Origin: Klebsiella pneumoniae
GTDB taxonomy: Bacteria; Pseudomonadota; Gammaproteobacteria; Eutrophobiales; Eutrophobiaceae
Assembly: GCA_945878555.1 (NCBI GenBank)
Contig: CAMDWI010000023.1
Location: forward strand, 1-56,828
Length of the DNA stretch: 56,828 bases
Reading direction: 5' to 3'
Shown: piece by piece, positions 1-6,763 of the stretch
Layout of the letters: each line of letters begins with the position of its first letter
Position numbering within the stretch: position 1 is the first letter of the stretch
The notes under the pieces: model-generated
Told to the model about the DNA's origin: nothing
Databases searched by the model: none
Seen by the model: only the letters and a program-made list of their open reading frames with translations
Position numbers and translations under genes: made by a program

Positions 1-128
1 GCTACTACGAAAATTCGCTGATGAGAGTAATCCTGGCTATTTGGGTGAGCAATATCGTCAAGTAGACCATTATTTTCAATATAAAAAACAATTTCCTCGA
101 ATGAAATTCCACGTTCAACAATTAATTG
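1..128. repeat. terminal direct repeat, left copy (circular closure)
   Basis: These 128 bases recur exactly at 56701-56828, the last bases of the window. This is the pattern left when an assembler outputs a circular contig with a k-mer-sized overlap. Joining the copies restores one uninterrupted brnT reading frame and one cassette with matching ends, so the adjacency is biologically coherent. A cycle caused by two identical brnT cassettes in one genome would look the same. Confidence 0.95.
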
Positions 129-164
129 CTCATTCTTTTCCGCATTCCAATTGTAGATCTTCAT
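1..164 (-). CDS. brnT: BrnT-family toxin, N-terminal part (gene crosses the contig join)
   Basis: The reading frame starts at ATG 164-162 and runs off base 1; it continues at 56828 and ends at 56586. Joined across the 128-bp overlap it gives a 92-residue protein beginning MKIYNWNAEKNEQL, with the small basic layout of BrnT, a RelE-fold ribonuclease toxin. The stop overlaps the start of the brnA-like antitoxin (ATGA), as in brnTA operons. It sits in an integron cassette between attC sites 214-287 and 56257-56317 and reads in the cassette direction. The family call rests on protein look and partner; another small RelE-like toxin family is possible. Confidence 0.7.
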   Translation of the reverse strand, partial: MKIYNWNAEKNEQLIVERGISFEEIVFYIENNGLLDDIAHPNSQDYSHQRIFVV

Positions 165-213
165 TTTCCAGAGAATAGCATGATTGTGTGCGTTTTGTCA
201 TCAATGTGAATCC

Positions 214-287
214 CGCTAACGTCCATATTGACACATGCGTGTGAGCGAGGCGCTGAGCAAGTGTCGATCAACAACCGCCGGTTAGCC
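214..287 (-). repeat. integron attC site (end of lipoprotein cassette)
   Basis: Imperfect palindrome bounded by CGCTAAC (214-220) and GTTAGCC (281-287). On the minus strand its R'' box reads GGCTAAC, the exact complement of the GTTAGCC that opens the lipoprotein cassette, which is the expected relation in a site-specifically inserted cassette. Its other core, GTTAGCG on the minus strand, opens the brnTA cassette. Confidence 0.85.
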
Positions 288-297
288 AGCAAATTTA

Positions 298-606
298 CTA
301 ACTCTTCTCCCGAACTTTGAGGCCAGGCGCACCGAGCAGGACATAGCCCTTCGTTTTTTCCTTTGATACTGGATCTGCATATTCCACCTCATACGCGGTT
401 CCACTTTTCAACGATTCCGCACTTTCAACCGGGACTGTCACACCTGCTGGTAGCGTTCCAACACGCCTCTGACCTTCTGCCTCGGCACGCGCCGGAAGTA
501 GCCAGATCTCAACCGCTTGTGTCGTGGTCACCTCAAGCCCTATATCGCAACCAGTCAAGGCCGCCATGGTAGCGATACCCATAGGCAGAAAAAACGCGCG
601 CATCAT
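298..606 (-). CDS. cassette-encoded predicted lipoprotein of unknown function
   Basis: A 102-residue protein with a short hydrophobic leader ending in the lipobox LTGC (about residues 17-20), so it is probably lipidated and membrane-anchored. The rest is a small beta-rich region with repeated Val and Gly (GTLPAGVTVPVES), which could be an SH3-like fold, but no family is recognised. Two ATGs in tandem (606 and 603) lie just after cassette boundary GTTAGCC, so the cassette carries almost no leader and expression probably depends on the integron promoter. It is the second cassette from attI, oriented away from the integrase as expected. Confidence 0.7.
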   Translation of the reverse strand: MMRAFFLPMGIATMAALTGCDIGLEVTTTQAVEIWLLPARAEAEGQRRVGTLPAGVTVPVESAESLKSGTAYEVEYADPVSKEKTKGYVLLGAPGLKVREKS

Positions 607-608
607 CA

Positions 609-665
609 GGCTAACAACTAAGGCCAGTGGCGGCGAAGCCGTCCAACTGGGCCGCCTTGTTATGT
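609..665 (-). repeat. integron attC site (end of CoiA-like cassette)
   Basis: Palindromic site bounded by GGCTAAC (609-615) and GTTATGT (659-665), with a GGCGGC/GCCGTC-type inner stem. Read on the minus strand, its R'' CACATAAC is the exact complement of GTTATGTG at 1528-1521, where the first cassette begins beside attI. This match defines the CoiA-like cassette as an intact mobile unit of roughly 865 bp. Confidence 0.88.
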
Positions 666-696
666 GTTCTTGACTTTTTACACATCCCTTTTAGGT

Positions 697-1497
697 CTAG
701 AAACGTCTTTGCCTTCTTCGCATATTTGCCATATATCTTTCAAAACCTGGCAACCCACTAGTATGGCTACGCATTATTTGTTCAATTCGCTTTCTTTTAT
801 TCAATTCTGCGTGAATTGGTAAAATTGTATTTTTAACTAGTTCATCAAATTTATTATTGTTATGGAATTCAATAAAATTCAGTCGTAAAAAAGGAGACAC
901 ATATGTGTCCCCTGAAGGCATTTTAGGAAATAGAAACCAAAGTATTGGTTGCTCGGTATTTGCCGTTTCTTGGAAGTCAAAGAATACTAGCGTGTTATTA
1001 TCGTGCCACTCTTTTAACAACCTACATTCATCAGGAAAACGTACTTGTAGAATTGGAATTTGCGTAGGTAATTGAGTGCTTTCGCTTAGTATTTTTTGAA
1101 ATATTTTTTCATCATTTTTTCGCCTATCTCCATCAACGACCCAAACCAATTTACGATAGAACGAATTTCTTGCGCGACGCTCTTCAGGATTGAGATAGGA
1201 ATGCTGGAATTCTATACACCAGTCGCTATTCGTTTTTACATCTGCAATGTGCTTTTCACCGCTTTCGTGAAAATGGACTTTTTCTTGCCAGTCTTTCGGG
1301 AATTTGTCTTTCCACGAACGGTGCCAGTCAGTTTCATTTTCCCACCAAGGATCACAGTTACGGTTTCCTTTATGCGCCCAGTGATTAATTTTAACTTCCC
1401 CACACCTGGCAATTAGCTCTGAGCCACAAACTTGGCACACCCCCTTTGCTCCTTTAGTAGCTTCTTCTTTTTCACTATTTACAAGTGCGAATTTCAT
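697..1497 (-). CDS. CoiA-like competence/nuclease-fold protein (first integron cassette)
   Basis: 266 residues resembling the competence protein CoiA family. The N-terminus carries a CQVCGSELIARCG cysteine cluster followed by INHWAHKG, typical of the zinc-ribbon start of CoiA-like proteins. Residues about 75-100 hold ESGEKHIADVKTNSDWCIEFQHS, matching a PD-(D/E)xK nuclease core (D, ExQ). In Firmicutes CoiA acts on incoming DNA in transformation; cassette-borne homologues have no established role and could be restriction-like or DNA-processing. It is the attI-proximal, hence probably most recently acquired, cassette. Its base composition is visibly AT-richer than the chromosomal genes downstream. 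Confidence 0.75.
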   Translation of the reverse strand: MKFALVNSEKEEATKGAKGVCQVCGSELIARCGEVKINHWAHKGNRNCDPWWENETDWHRSWKDKFPKDWQEKVHFHESGEKHIADVKTNSDWCIEFQHSYLNPEERRARNSFYRKLVWVVDGDRRKNDEKIFQKILSESTQLPTQIPILQVRFPDECRLLKEWHDNNTLVFFDFQETANTEQPILWFLFPKMPSGDTYVSPFLRLNFIEFHNNNKFDELVKNTILPIHAELNKRKRIEQIMRSHTSGLPGFERYMANMRRRQRRF

Positions 1498-1520
1498 TTT
1501 GTCTGCCGACTGATTTTTTA

Positions 1521-1560
1521 CACATAACTATGTGCTAACCAGACCTTGACAGGTCTGGTT
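1521..1560. other. attI-side recombination junction and adjacent perfect hairpin
   Basis: CACATAAC (1521-1528) is the junction between attI and the first cassette; on the minus strand it reads GTTATGTG and is the partner of the R'' in the attC at 609-665. Next to it lies a perfect 10-bp stem, AACCAGACCT / AGGTCTGGTT (1537-1546 and 1551-1560, 4-nt loop), followed on the plus strand by an A/T stretch with six Ts. It may be part of attI or a plus-strand rho-independent terminator. The exact extent of attI cannot be read from one sequence. Confidence 0.6.
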
Positions 1561-1578
1561 AATTTTTTATTATAGTAA

Positions 1579-1634
1579 GCCAGATTGGCGCGGTTATCGG
1601 CAAAATAACTGGATAACCCTGCGGAAATGTTACA
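1579..1634. repeat. 56-bp direct repeat, copy 1, upstream of integron integrase
   Basis: Matches 1651-1706 with three mismatches by eye and a 72-bp period. Each copy contains the inverted repeat GGTTATC...GATAACC. It lies between the cassette junction and the integrase start, where attI direct repeats and the cassette and intI promoters are expected. It may be an integrase-binding or regulatory repeat. Confidence 0.8.
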
Positions 1635-1650
1635 GCGAGCGGGATAGGCC

Positions 1651-1706
1651 GCCAGATTGGCGCGGTTATCAGCAAAATAACTGGATAACCCCGCAGAAAT
1701 GTTACA
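1651..1706. repeat. 56-bp direct repeat, copy 2, upstream of integron integrase
   Basis: Second copy of the 1579-1634 repeat, ending seven bases before the AAGGAGG ribosome-binding site of the integrase. The differences from copy 1 are a G/A, a T/C and a G/A substitution; the internal inverted repeat GGTTATC/GATAACC is intact in both copies, suggesting that the dyad is the conserved functional part. Confidence 0.8.
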
Positions 1707-1724
1707 AAACACAAGGAGGTGTTT

Positions 1725-2723
1725 ATGAAGGATTTCGTGCCCAAACCGGGCAGGCTGATGGATCAGGTCCGTGAGGTGCTGCGCTTTTATCATTACGCCT
1801 ACTCCACTGAAAAAACGTATGTTTTCTGGATACTTGAATATATACGATTCAATAATAAAAGGCACCCGTCTGAGATGGGTAAGACTGAAATCGAGCGGTT
1901 TCTCAGTAATCTTGCCATAAACAAACAGGTTTCCGCATCAACCCAGAACCAGGCCTTCAATGCCATATTATTCCTGTACAGGGATGTTTTAAAGTCTCCC
2001 ATCCCGGATCAGATTAATGCGCTGCGTGCAAAACGGCACAGACGCTTGCCGACCGTCCTCAGCAAGAAGGAACTTTCCTTGTTATTTGCACATATACCTC
2101 ATCATCATTTACTGATGTTCCGGTTGATGTACGGAGGAGGGTTGCGGGTGCTGGAGGTACTGCGCCTGTGCGTCCATGACTTTGATTTTGATAATCAGCA
2201 ACTGTATATCCGCGACAGCAAGGGCAACAAGGACAGGATGACGCTGTTTCCTGCCGTGTTGCATGACGATGTGCGTGCGCAGATTGAACGGGTCAGGAAA
2301 ATGCATGAGCTACAGTTAAGTCGCGGGTTCGGTCGGGTGGTGCTACCCGCTGCCTTGTCGAGAAAATACCCGAATGCAGCGCGGTCACTCGGGTGGCAAT
2401 ATGCCTTTCCTGCCTCCCAAAATTGTAAGGATCCTCGCAGCGATGACATCGTCAGACATCATCTTCATGAATCCGTGTTGGCGAAAAGCCTCAAGATTGC
2501 CAGCAGCAAGGTGGGCAGCAACAAGATGATCACCACGCATGTATTAAGACACTGTTTCGCGACCCACTTGCTGGAAGACGGGGTAAATATCCGCACAGTC
2601 CAGACGCTGCTCGGACACAAGGATGTGAAAACGACCGAGATCTATACGCATGTGATGGACAAGTCATTTACGGGCGTGACCAGTCCGTTGTTGACGATGA
2701 CGGGACGGATACCATCGGGTTAA
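1725..2723 (+). CDS. intI: integron integrase (IntI-type tyrosine recombinase)
   Basis: Tyrosine recombinase of 332 residues that inserts and excises gene cassettes by attI x attC recombination. The catalytic set is visible (numbered from ATG 1725): R141 in [13 protein letters not shown]272-x-x-R275 in THVLRH, H298 in LLGHKD and the nucleophile Y307 in EIYTHV. The IntI-specific insertion is present at about residues 209-228 ([20 protein letters not shown]), which separates it from XerC/D. The N-terminal SAM-like domain also resembles IntI1 ([24 protein letters not shown]). ATG 1725 is preferred over GTG 1719 because AAGGAGG (1713-1719) overlaps the GTG. It is transcribed away from the cassettes, as in chromosomal and mobile integrons. 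Confidence 0.95.
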   Translation: MKDFVPKPGRLMDQVREVLRFYHYAYSTEKTYVFWILEYIRFNNKRHPSEMGKTEIERFLSNLAINKQVSASTQNQAFNAILFLYRDVLKSPIPDQINALRAKRHRRLPTVLSKKELSLLFAHIPHHHLLMFRLMYGGGLRVLEVLRLCVHDFDFDNQQLYIRDSKGNKDRMTLFPAVLHDDVRAQIERVRKMHELQLSRGFGRVVLPAALSRKYPNAARSLGWQYAFPASQNCKDPRSDDIVRHHLHESVLAKSLKIASSKVGSNKMITTHVLRHCFATHLLEDGVNIRTVQTLLGHKDVKTTEIYTHVMDKSFTGVTSPLLTMTGRIPSG

Positions 2724-2790
2724 TAACTTCCGAAAGGTAACCCGTATGCAGTAAATAAACTTTGAACACAACAAACAAGGATGGTTTGTT

Positions 2791-3027
2791 ATGCCTGTCG
2801 TTACCAGGTTCAATTCATGGCGTTTCTATTTTTATAGCAATGAAAGGGGGGAACCACCCCATATACACGTGCAACGTGAGCAGTTCTTTGCTAAATTCTG
2901 GTTAACACCCGTGGCGCTGGCAGGTGCAAAGCGGTTCTCCCCTCATGAATTGCGGGAAATACAGCGGTATATTGAAAGTAACAGAAAACGATTTCTGGAG
3001 GCATGGCATGAACACATCATTCGTTGA
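2791..3027 (+). CDS. DUF4160 domain protein
   Basis: 78-residue protein with the DUF4160 signature: FYSNERGEPPHIHVQRE near the N-terminus and a basic helix (RFSPHELREIQRYIESNRKRFLEAWHEH) at the end. DUF4160 proteins are almost always paired with a DUF2442 protein, and the pair is suspected to act as a toxin-antitoxin or regulatory module; no activity is established. The downstream DUF2442 gene starts inside this one (overlap 3008-3027), so the two are translationally coupled. The location just outside the integron integrase is consistent with an acquired module. It lacks an attC, so it is not shown to be a cassette. Confidence 0.85.
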   Translation: MPVVTRFNSWRFYFYSNERGEPPHIHVQREQFFAKFWLTPVALAGAKRFSPHELREIQRYIESNRKRFLEAWHEHIIR

Positions 3028-3253
3028 AACACACGCTGTAGCCTGTCATGTGGATTTCACGGACGATGAGTTGGTTGTCGCGCTGGTGGATGGGCGTAAG
3101 GTGAGCGTGCCGCTGGTCTGGTTCCCCCGCCTCACCAAAGCAACTCGCAGCCAGCTGGAAAATTATGAATTTCTTGACGATGGGGAAGGAATACACTGGC
3201 CTGATCTGGACGAGGATCTGAGTGTCAGGGGGCTGTTGTTGGGGAATCACTAG
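3008..3253 (+). CDS. DUF2442 domain protein
   Basis: 81-residue partner of the DUF4160 protein. The typical DUF2442 pattern is visible: DFTDDELVVALVDGRKVSVPL then WFPRLTKATRSQLENYE and GIHWPDLDEDLSVRGLL. Translation starts at ATG 3008 within the upstream gene. The stop at 3251-3253 abuts the start of the DUF924 gene, so all three may form one transcript. Function is not established; an antitoxin-like or adaptor role is inferred only from the constant pairing with DUF4160. Confidence 0.9.
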   Translation: MNTSFVETHAVACHVDFTDDELVVALVDGRKVSVPLVWFPRLTKATRSQLENYEFLDDGEGIHWPDLDEDLSVRGLLLGNH

Positions 3254-3787
3254 ATGTATGTAGAAATCCTGAATTTCTGGTTCGTTCAAACCCGTCCGTC
3301 GCAGTGGTGGGTGAAGGACGAGCAATTCGACAAGCGGATCATCTCGCAATTCATGGCGGTGCATGCACAGGCCAGTCGTTGTGAGTTGTATGAGTGGCGG
3401 GCCAGCGCAGCGGGCAGGCTGGCGGAGGTGATCGTGCTCGATCAGTTCTCGCGCAATATGTTTCGTGGTTCGGGTCTGGCCTTTGCCAACGACGCTCTGG
3501 CGCTCGCGCTTGCGCAGGAGGCGATTGCGGCGGGTGCTGACCAGGGGCTGAATACGGTCGAGCGCAGTTTTCTGTATATGCCGTTCATGCACAGTGAATC
3601 ATTAAAGATCCACGAGTTGTCGGTGGCGCTGTTCGAGAGCAATGGTGTTGCGTCGAATCTGGATTTTGCGTTAAAGCATCAGGCGGTGATCGAACGGTTT
3701 GGTCGCTACCCGCACCGCAACGAGGCACTGGGTCGCGAATCAACGGCGGAAGAGCTTGAATATATCCGTACTACGCCGGGGTTCTAG
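3254..3787 (+). CDS. DUF924 family protein
   Basis: 177 residues of the DUF924 family, all-helical soluble proteins with a TPR-like fold. Visible hallmarks are ILNFWF at the N-terminus, WWVKDEQFDKRI, the strongly conserved VIVLDQFSRNMFRG, and FLYMPFMHSESL followed by RFGRYPHRNEALGRESTAEE. The biochemical role is unknown. It begins directly after the DUF2442 stop codon and its end overlaps by four bases with the convergent exonuclease gene. Confidence 0.9.
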   Translation: MYVEILNFWFVQTRPSQWWVKDEQFDKRIISQFMAVHAQASRCELYEWRASAAGRLAEVIVLDQFSRNMFRGSGLAFANDALALALAQEAIAAGADQGLNTVERSFLYMPFMHSESLKIHELSVALFESNGVASNLDFALKHQAVIERFGRYPHRNEALGRESTAEELEYIRTTPGF

Positions 3788-4281
3788 CCGGCCTCAAGCG
3801 TGCGTTTGTAGGTTTCCTGGATTATCCACGCGTCATAGCTGGCGCGGTGACGGCGTGCGGTCATCTCGCCAATGATCAAATCTTTGGTCTCATGCCAGCG
3901 TTCCATCTGTGACTCCGACAGGATCATTTCCAGCGGGCTGACCTGGAAGCGCATTTGCATATTGGCCTTGTGAAACAGCGTGGTCAGCCACGGTTTATCG
4001 ACGACCCAGCCATCAGAATACAAGGTCTTGCCATCGAGTAATTCGTTCAGGTGTGCTGCGACTTCCTGCAGCGGTTTGCCATAGGTCTCAAGTATATCGC
4101 GGGCGATGCGATGGACCTTTTCTGCCTCAAGGTCCCAGTGGGTCCAGTCTGGCTCCGGGCGGATCAATGAGCAGTACTTGTCGTCGGTATCAAGTGCGAC
4201 CCCGACTTCGATCGGGTAACTAAAGCCGCCGAAACCGGAGGCTTCCACATCAATAATTATCGGATTTTTAATCCTGGCCAT
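3784..4281 (-). CDS. DEDD-family 3'-5' exonuclease (RNase T/DnaQ-like)
   Basis: 165-residue exonuclease-fold protein. The first DEDD motif is clear (IIIDVEASGFGG, Asp-x-Glu); a second acidic region follows (YSDGWVVDKPWL) and the last motif is near the C-terminus (RRHRASYDAWIIQETY, H...D of the DEDDh type). It probably trims single-stranded DNA or RNA 3' ends with two divalent metals. ATG 4281 (MARIKN) is chosen because the motif starts ten residues later; the longer upstream reading frame has no domain support. The gene is convergent with the DUF924 gene. Confidence 0.75.
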   Translation of the reverse strand: MARIKNPIIIDVEASGFGGFSYPIEVGVALDTDDKYCSLIRPEPDWTHWDLEAEKVHRIARDILETYGKPLQEVAAHLNELLDGKTLYSDGWVVDKPWLTTLFHKANMQMRFQVSPLEMILSESQMERWHETKDLIIGEMTARRHRASYDAWIIQETYKRTLEAG

Positions 4282-4478
4282 TCCAGTTGTCCTGTATTTA
4301 TAGTTAGTTTTATTTAGCCAACTGAATAACCCTGTTTCCCCGTGAGGATTATGCTTGAACGCCGGGTAACAGTCCACCAGGCGGGATCGGAGAGAGTAGG
4401 GATTCCATGAATAAGCTTGAAAACGGCAATAAGGTCTATACATACTGTAGATGAGTTGGACGGAATCGCGGCATTGGA

Positions 4479-4504
4479 TACAGACTACAACTCCGGTGTC
4501 TGTA
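4479..4504. promoter_or_regulatory. inverted repeat upstream of trxC
   Basis: TACAGAC (4479-4485) and GTCTGTA (4498-4504) form a perfect 7-bp dyad with a 12-bp spacer, 72 bp before the thioredoxin-2 start and in the divergent region with the exonuclease gene. It has the geometry of a dimeric repressor or activator site; the regulator is unknown. Confidence 0.4.
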
Positions 4505-4575
4505 CCCTGGCGAGCATCTCGTCATGGAAACCCCTGTTAAACTGCTGGTATCAATGAAACCTGAGAGGTGTAAAT

Positions 4576-5010
4576 GTGAGTGACTCGTTGCATGTAGTCT
4601 GTCCGCACTGTAATGCGGTCAACCGGATTCCCGACGCAAAACTGGGCGCCGGTCCGAAATGTGGCAGTTGCCACGAGGCCTTGTTCAGCGCCCATCCGAT
4701 CGAGCTGAACTCGGCGAATTTCCAGACCCAGATCGCGCGTAACGATATTCCGGTACTGGTCGATTTCTGGGCACCGTGGTGCGGGCCGTGCAGGACGATG
4801 GCACCGTGGTTTGTGCAGGCCGCCGCCCAGCTGGAACCTGCGGTCAGGCTGGCCAAGCTGGATACCGAGGCGGAACCAAATCTGGGCGGACAGTTTCAGA
4901 TACGCAGTATCCCGACCTTGATGTTGTTCAAGGGTGGGCGCGAGATTGCGCGCCAGTCCGGTGCTATGCCTGCATCAGAGATCGTGCGCTGGACCCGATC
5001 TCATCTGTAG
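4576..5010 (+). CDS. trxC: thioredoxin 2 (zinc-binding thioredoxin TrxC)
   Basis: 144 residues with two parts. An N-terminal zinc ribbon (VVCPHCNAVNR...KCGSCHEALF, four Cys) is followed by a thioredoxin domain with active site WAPWCGPCRT and the cis-Pro region IRSIPTLMLFKGG. TrxC reduces cytoplasmic protein disulfides and, in E. coli, is OxyR-induced under oxidative stress. Translation uses GTG at 4576, because the overlapping ATG (4574) leads straight to a stop. A dyad sits upstream at 4479-4504. The gene converges on the SDR gene. Confidence 0.93.
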   Translation: MSDSLHVVCPHCNAVNRIPDAKLGAGPKCGSCHEALFSAHPIELNSANFQTQIARNDIPVLVDFWAPWCGPCRTMAPWFVQAAAQLEPAVRLAKLDTEAEPNLGGQFQIRSIPTLMLFKGGREIARQSGAMPASEIVRWTRSHL

Positions 5011-5059
5011 CAGGTTAGCCTGTTCGACTTCGTCGGGGGGGCAGGTCAGTACCGTTCGA

Positions 5060-5785
5060 TCACGGCGCGATTTCGCTGCCGTCCCAGGCGTAGATACGGC
5101 CGCTGTGTTCGGGTTGCAGCGTGTCGATCACATTCAGTAGCTGTCCGGCTGCATACGCTCCCGTAAACAGTTTTTCCGGTTTCACCGATTTCGCAAATGG
5201 CCGGGATAACTCGCTCTGCACAGTGCCCGGATGCAGGCCTACCACGATGGCGAGCCTGTTACGGCGGGCGATCTCGATACTGGCGTTTTTCAGGATCATG
5301 TTCAGGGCGGCCTTGGAGGCGCGATAGGCATACCAGCCACCCAGATGATTATCACTGATACTGCCGACGCGTGCGGTCAGTGCGGCGAACACACAGCGCC
5401 GCTCCCGGTTCAAAAGTGGCAGGAAATGTTTGGCCACCAGCGCTGGCCCTGTTGTGTTGACGGCAAATACCCGCGCCAGTTTTTCAGCTGACAGATCACG
5501 AAGTGATTTCTCGGGCTGAAAATCCGCCGTATGCAATATGCCGGTGGCAACAATGACCAGGTCGAGCGGACCATCGCCACCCGCCACTGCGGCGGCGGCC
5601 TCGATGCTTTCCTCCTGTTCAATATCGATATTATGGTGGAACACTCTGGTTTTGTCAGACACGAACGGTCGGCGCGCGAACGCATGCAAGGTGCCGGTGT
5701 CCGGGCATGCTGACAACAGCTGCACGAAGCCTGCACCGACAGCGCCACTCGCGCCGATGATGGCAATATTCAGTTTGTTATCCAT
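5060..5785 (-). CDS. short-chain dehydrogenase/reductase (SDR)
   Basis: 241-residue classical-like SDR. The nucleotide-binding glycine motif GASGAVGAG lies at residues 11-19, and the catalytic YxxxK is in WYAYRASKAALN; AALTARVGSISDN supplies the Ser region. The sequence resembles the CsgA/C-factor-like SDRs of gammaproteobacteria. Substrate unknown. It lies 9 bp downstream of the FAD oxidoreductase gene and closes the long minus-strand lipid cluster, which suggests a role in modification of a lipid or isoprenoid. Confidence 0.85.
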   Translation of the reverse strand: MDNKLNIAIIGASGAVGAGFVQLLSACPDTGTLHAFARRPFVSDKTRVFHHNIDIEQEESIEAAAAVAGGDGPLDLVIVATGILHTADFQPEKSLRDLSAEKLARVFAVNTTGPALVAKHFLPLLNRERRCVFAALTARVGSISDNHLGGWYAYRASKAALNMILKNASIEIARRNRLAIVVGLHPGTVQSELSRPFAKSVKPEKLFTGAYAAGQLLNVIDTLQPEHSGRIYAWDGSEIAP

Positions 5786-5794
5786 GATGTACGC

Positions 5795-6763
5795 TCATAT
5801 GATTTTATTGATTCGGGCAGCGAGCAGGTGTGCACTGGTGAACGCGGCCTCGACGTTGCCGCGGATACACCAGTCGCCACAGGCGGCCAGGTTATTCTGC
5901 GTATCGATAAGGTAGTTCTTGCCCACAGGCACAGTCGTTTCGGCATAGCGCCAGCGATGCAGTGCGATATGGGCCGGGGAGGGCAGGTCTGTCTGTAGTT
6001 GTCGTGCAAGTTCTGTCAACAGCGTGTGCCGTACATCATTCTGATCGTCTTCCAGATGCGCCTCGGCCCAGTCATTGTCAGAGTGGACAACCAGCGTATA
6101 GGGCAGCTCACGACCAGGCTTGCTCGAATTTACACTGATCCAGCGGATCGGCGAATTCTTGACTATCGCTGCATCGAACTTCAACTTTAATGGCTGGGCC
6201 AGACCCAGCATCAGGGTATAACACGCGCGCATGGTTGCCTGCCCGGGTACGGTCTGCCCGGTGTAGAGGTCTGCAAATAAATGCCGGGTCTGGGGTGCCG
6301 GGACGCTGCTGATCACCCAGTCATACGGACCGAGTATACGTCCGTCCTGCGTCTGGATGTCCCATTGCTCACCATGGCGCACCAGCGCGGCAACCTCGGT
6401 CAGCAACTGGATCGGCATTCCCTCGGCCAGTTTTTTTGCCAGCGCATTCATCTCCGGTGCGGCGACATAATGCGGTTCAAACCAGTCACGTTTGTAGGGT
6501 TGTTCGCCGGCGTTCAAGGTCAGCACCCGCGGCTTCCATTCCTGTAGCAGACCGGACTCTATATGGGGCCGCATACAGGCCTTGAACGCACGGGTGCGTA
6601 TGGTCAGGTATTGCGCACCGTGGTCAAAGTGAAACGGGTCGGCATGGCGTGTGCTCATGCGCCCGCCCACGCCACGCGATTTATCCAGTACTGTCACCTC
6701 TGCATTGAGCCGTTGGGCCAGTGTCAACCCGGCCATGCCGGCACCTATCACGGCAATTTTCAC
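5795..6763 (-). CDS. renalase-like NAD(P)/FAD-dependent oxidoreductase
   Basis: 322 residues with an N-terminal FAD-binding Rossmann motif (IGAGMAGLTLAQ) followed by the renalase-type LDKSRGVGGRMSTRH and FDHGAQYLTIRT. The C-terminal GDWCIRGNVEAAFTSAHLLAARI closes the FAD domain. Bacterial homologues recur next to SDR, Cfa and photolyase genes. Substrate unknown; a flavin amine-oxidase-fold desaturase or dehydrogenase is the best guess. Its ATG overlaps the last base of the TonB-dependent receptor gene, so co-translation is likely. Confidence 0.85.
   Translation of the reverse strand: MKIAVIGAGMAGLTLAQRLNAEVTVLDKSRGVGGRMSTRHADPFHFDHGAQYLTIRTRAFKACMRPHIESGLLQEWKPRVLTLNAGEQPYKRDWFEPHYVAAPEMNALAKKLAEGMPIQLLTEVAALVRHGEQWDIQTQDGRILGPYDWVISSVPAPQTRHLFADLYTGQTVPGQATMRACYTLMLGLAQPLKLKFDAAIVKNSPIRWISVNSSKPGRELPYTLVVHSDNDWAEAHLEDDQNDVRHTLLTELARQLQTDLPSPAHIALHRWRYAETTVPVGKNYLIDTQNNLAACGDWCIRGNVEAAFTSAHLLAARINKII

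Noticed and set aside
2791..3253. DUF4160/DUF2442 as an integron cassette
   Set aside because: It lies on the integrase side away from attI and no attC follows it.
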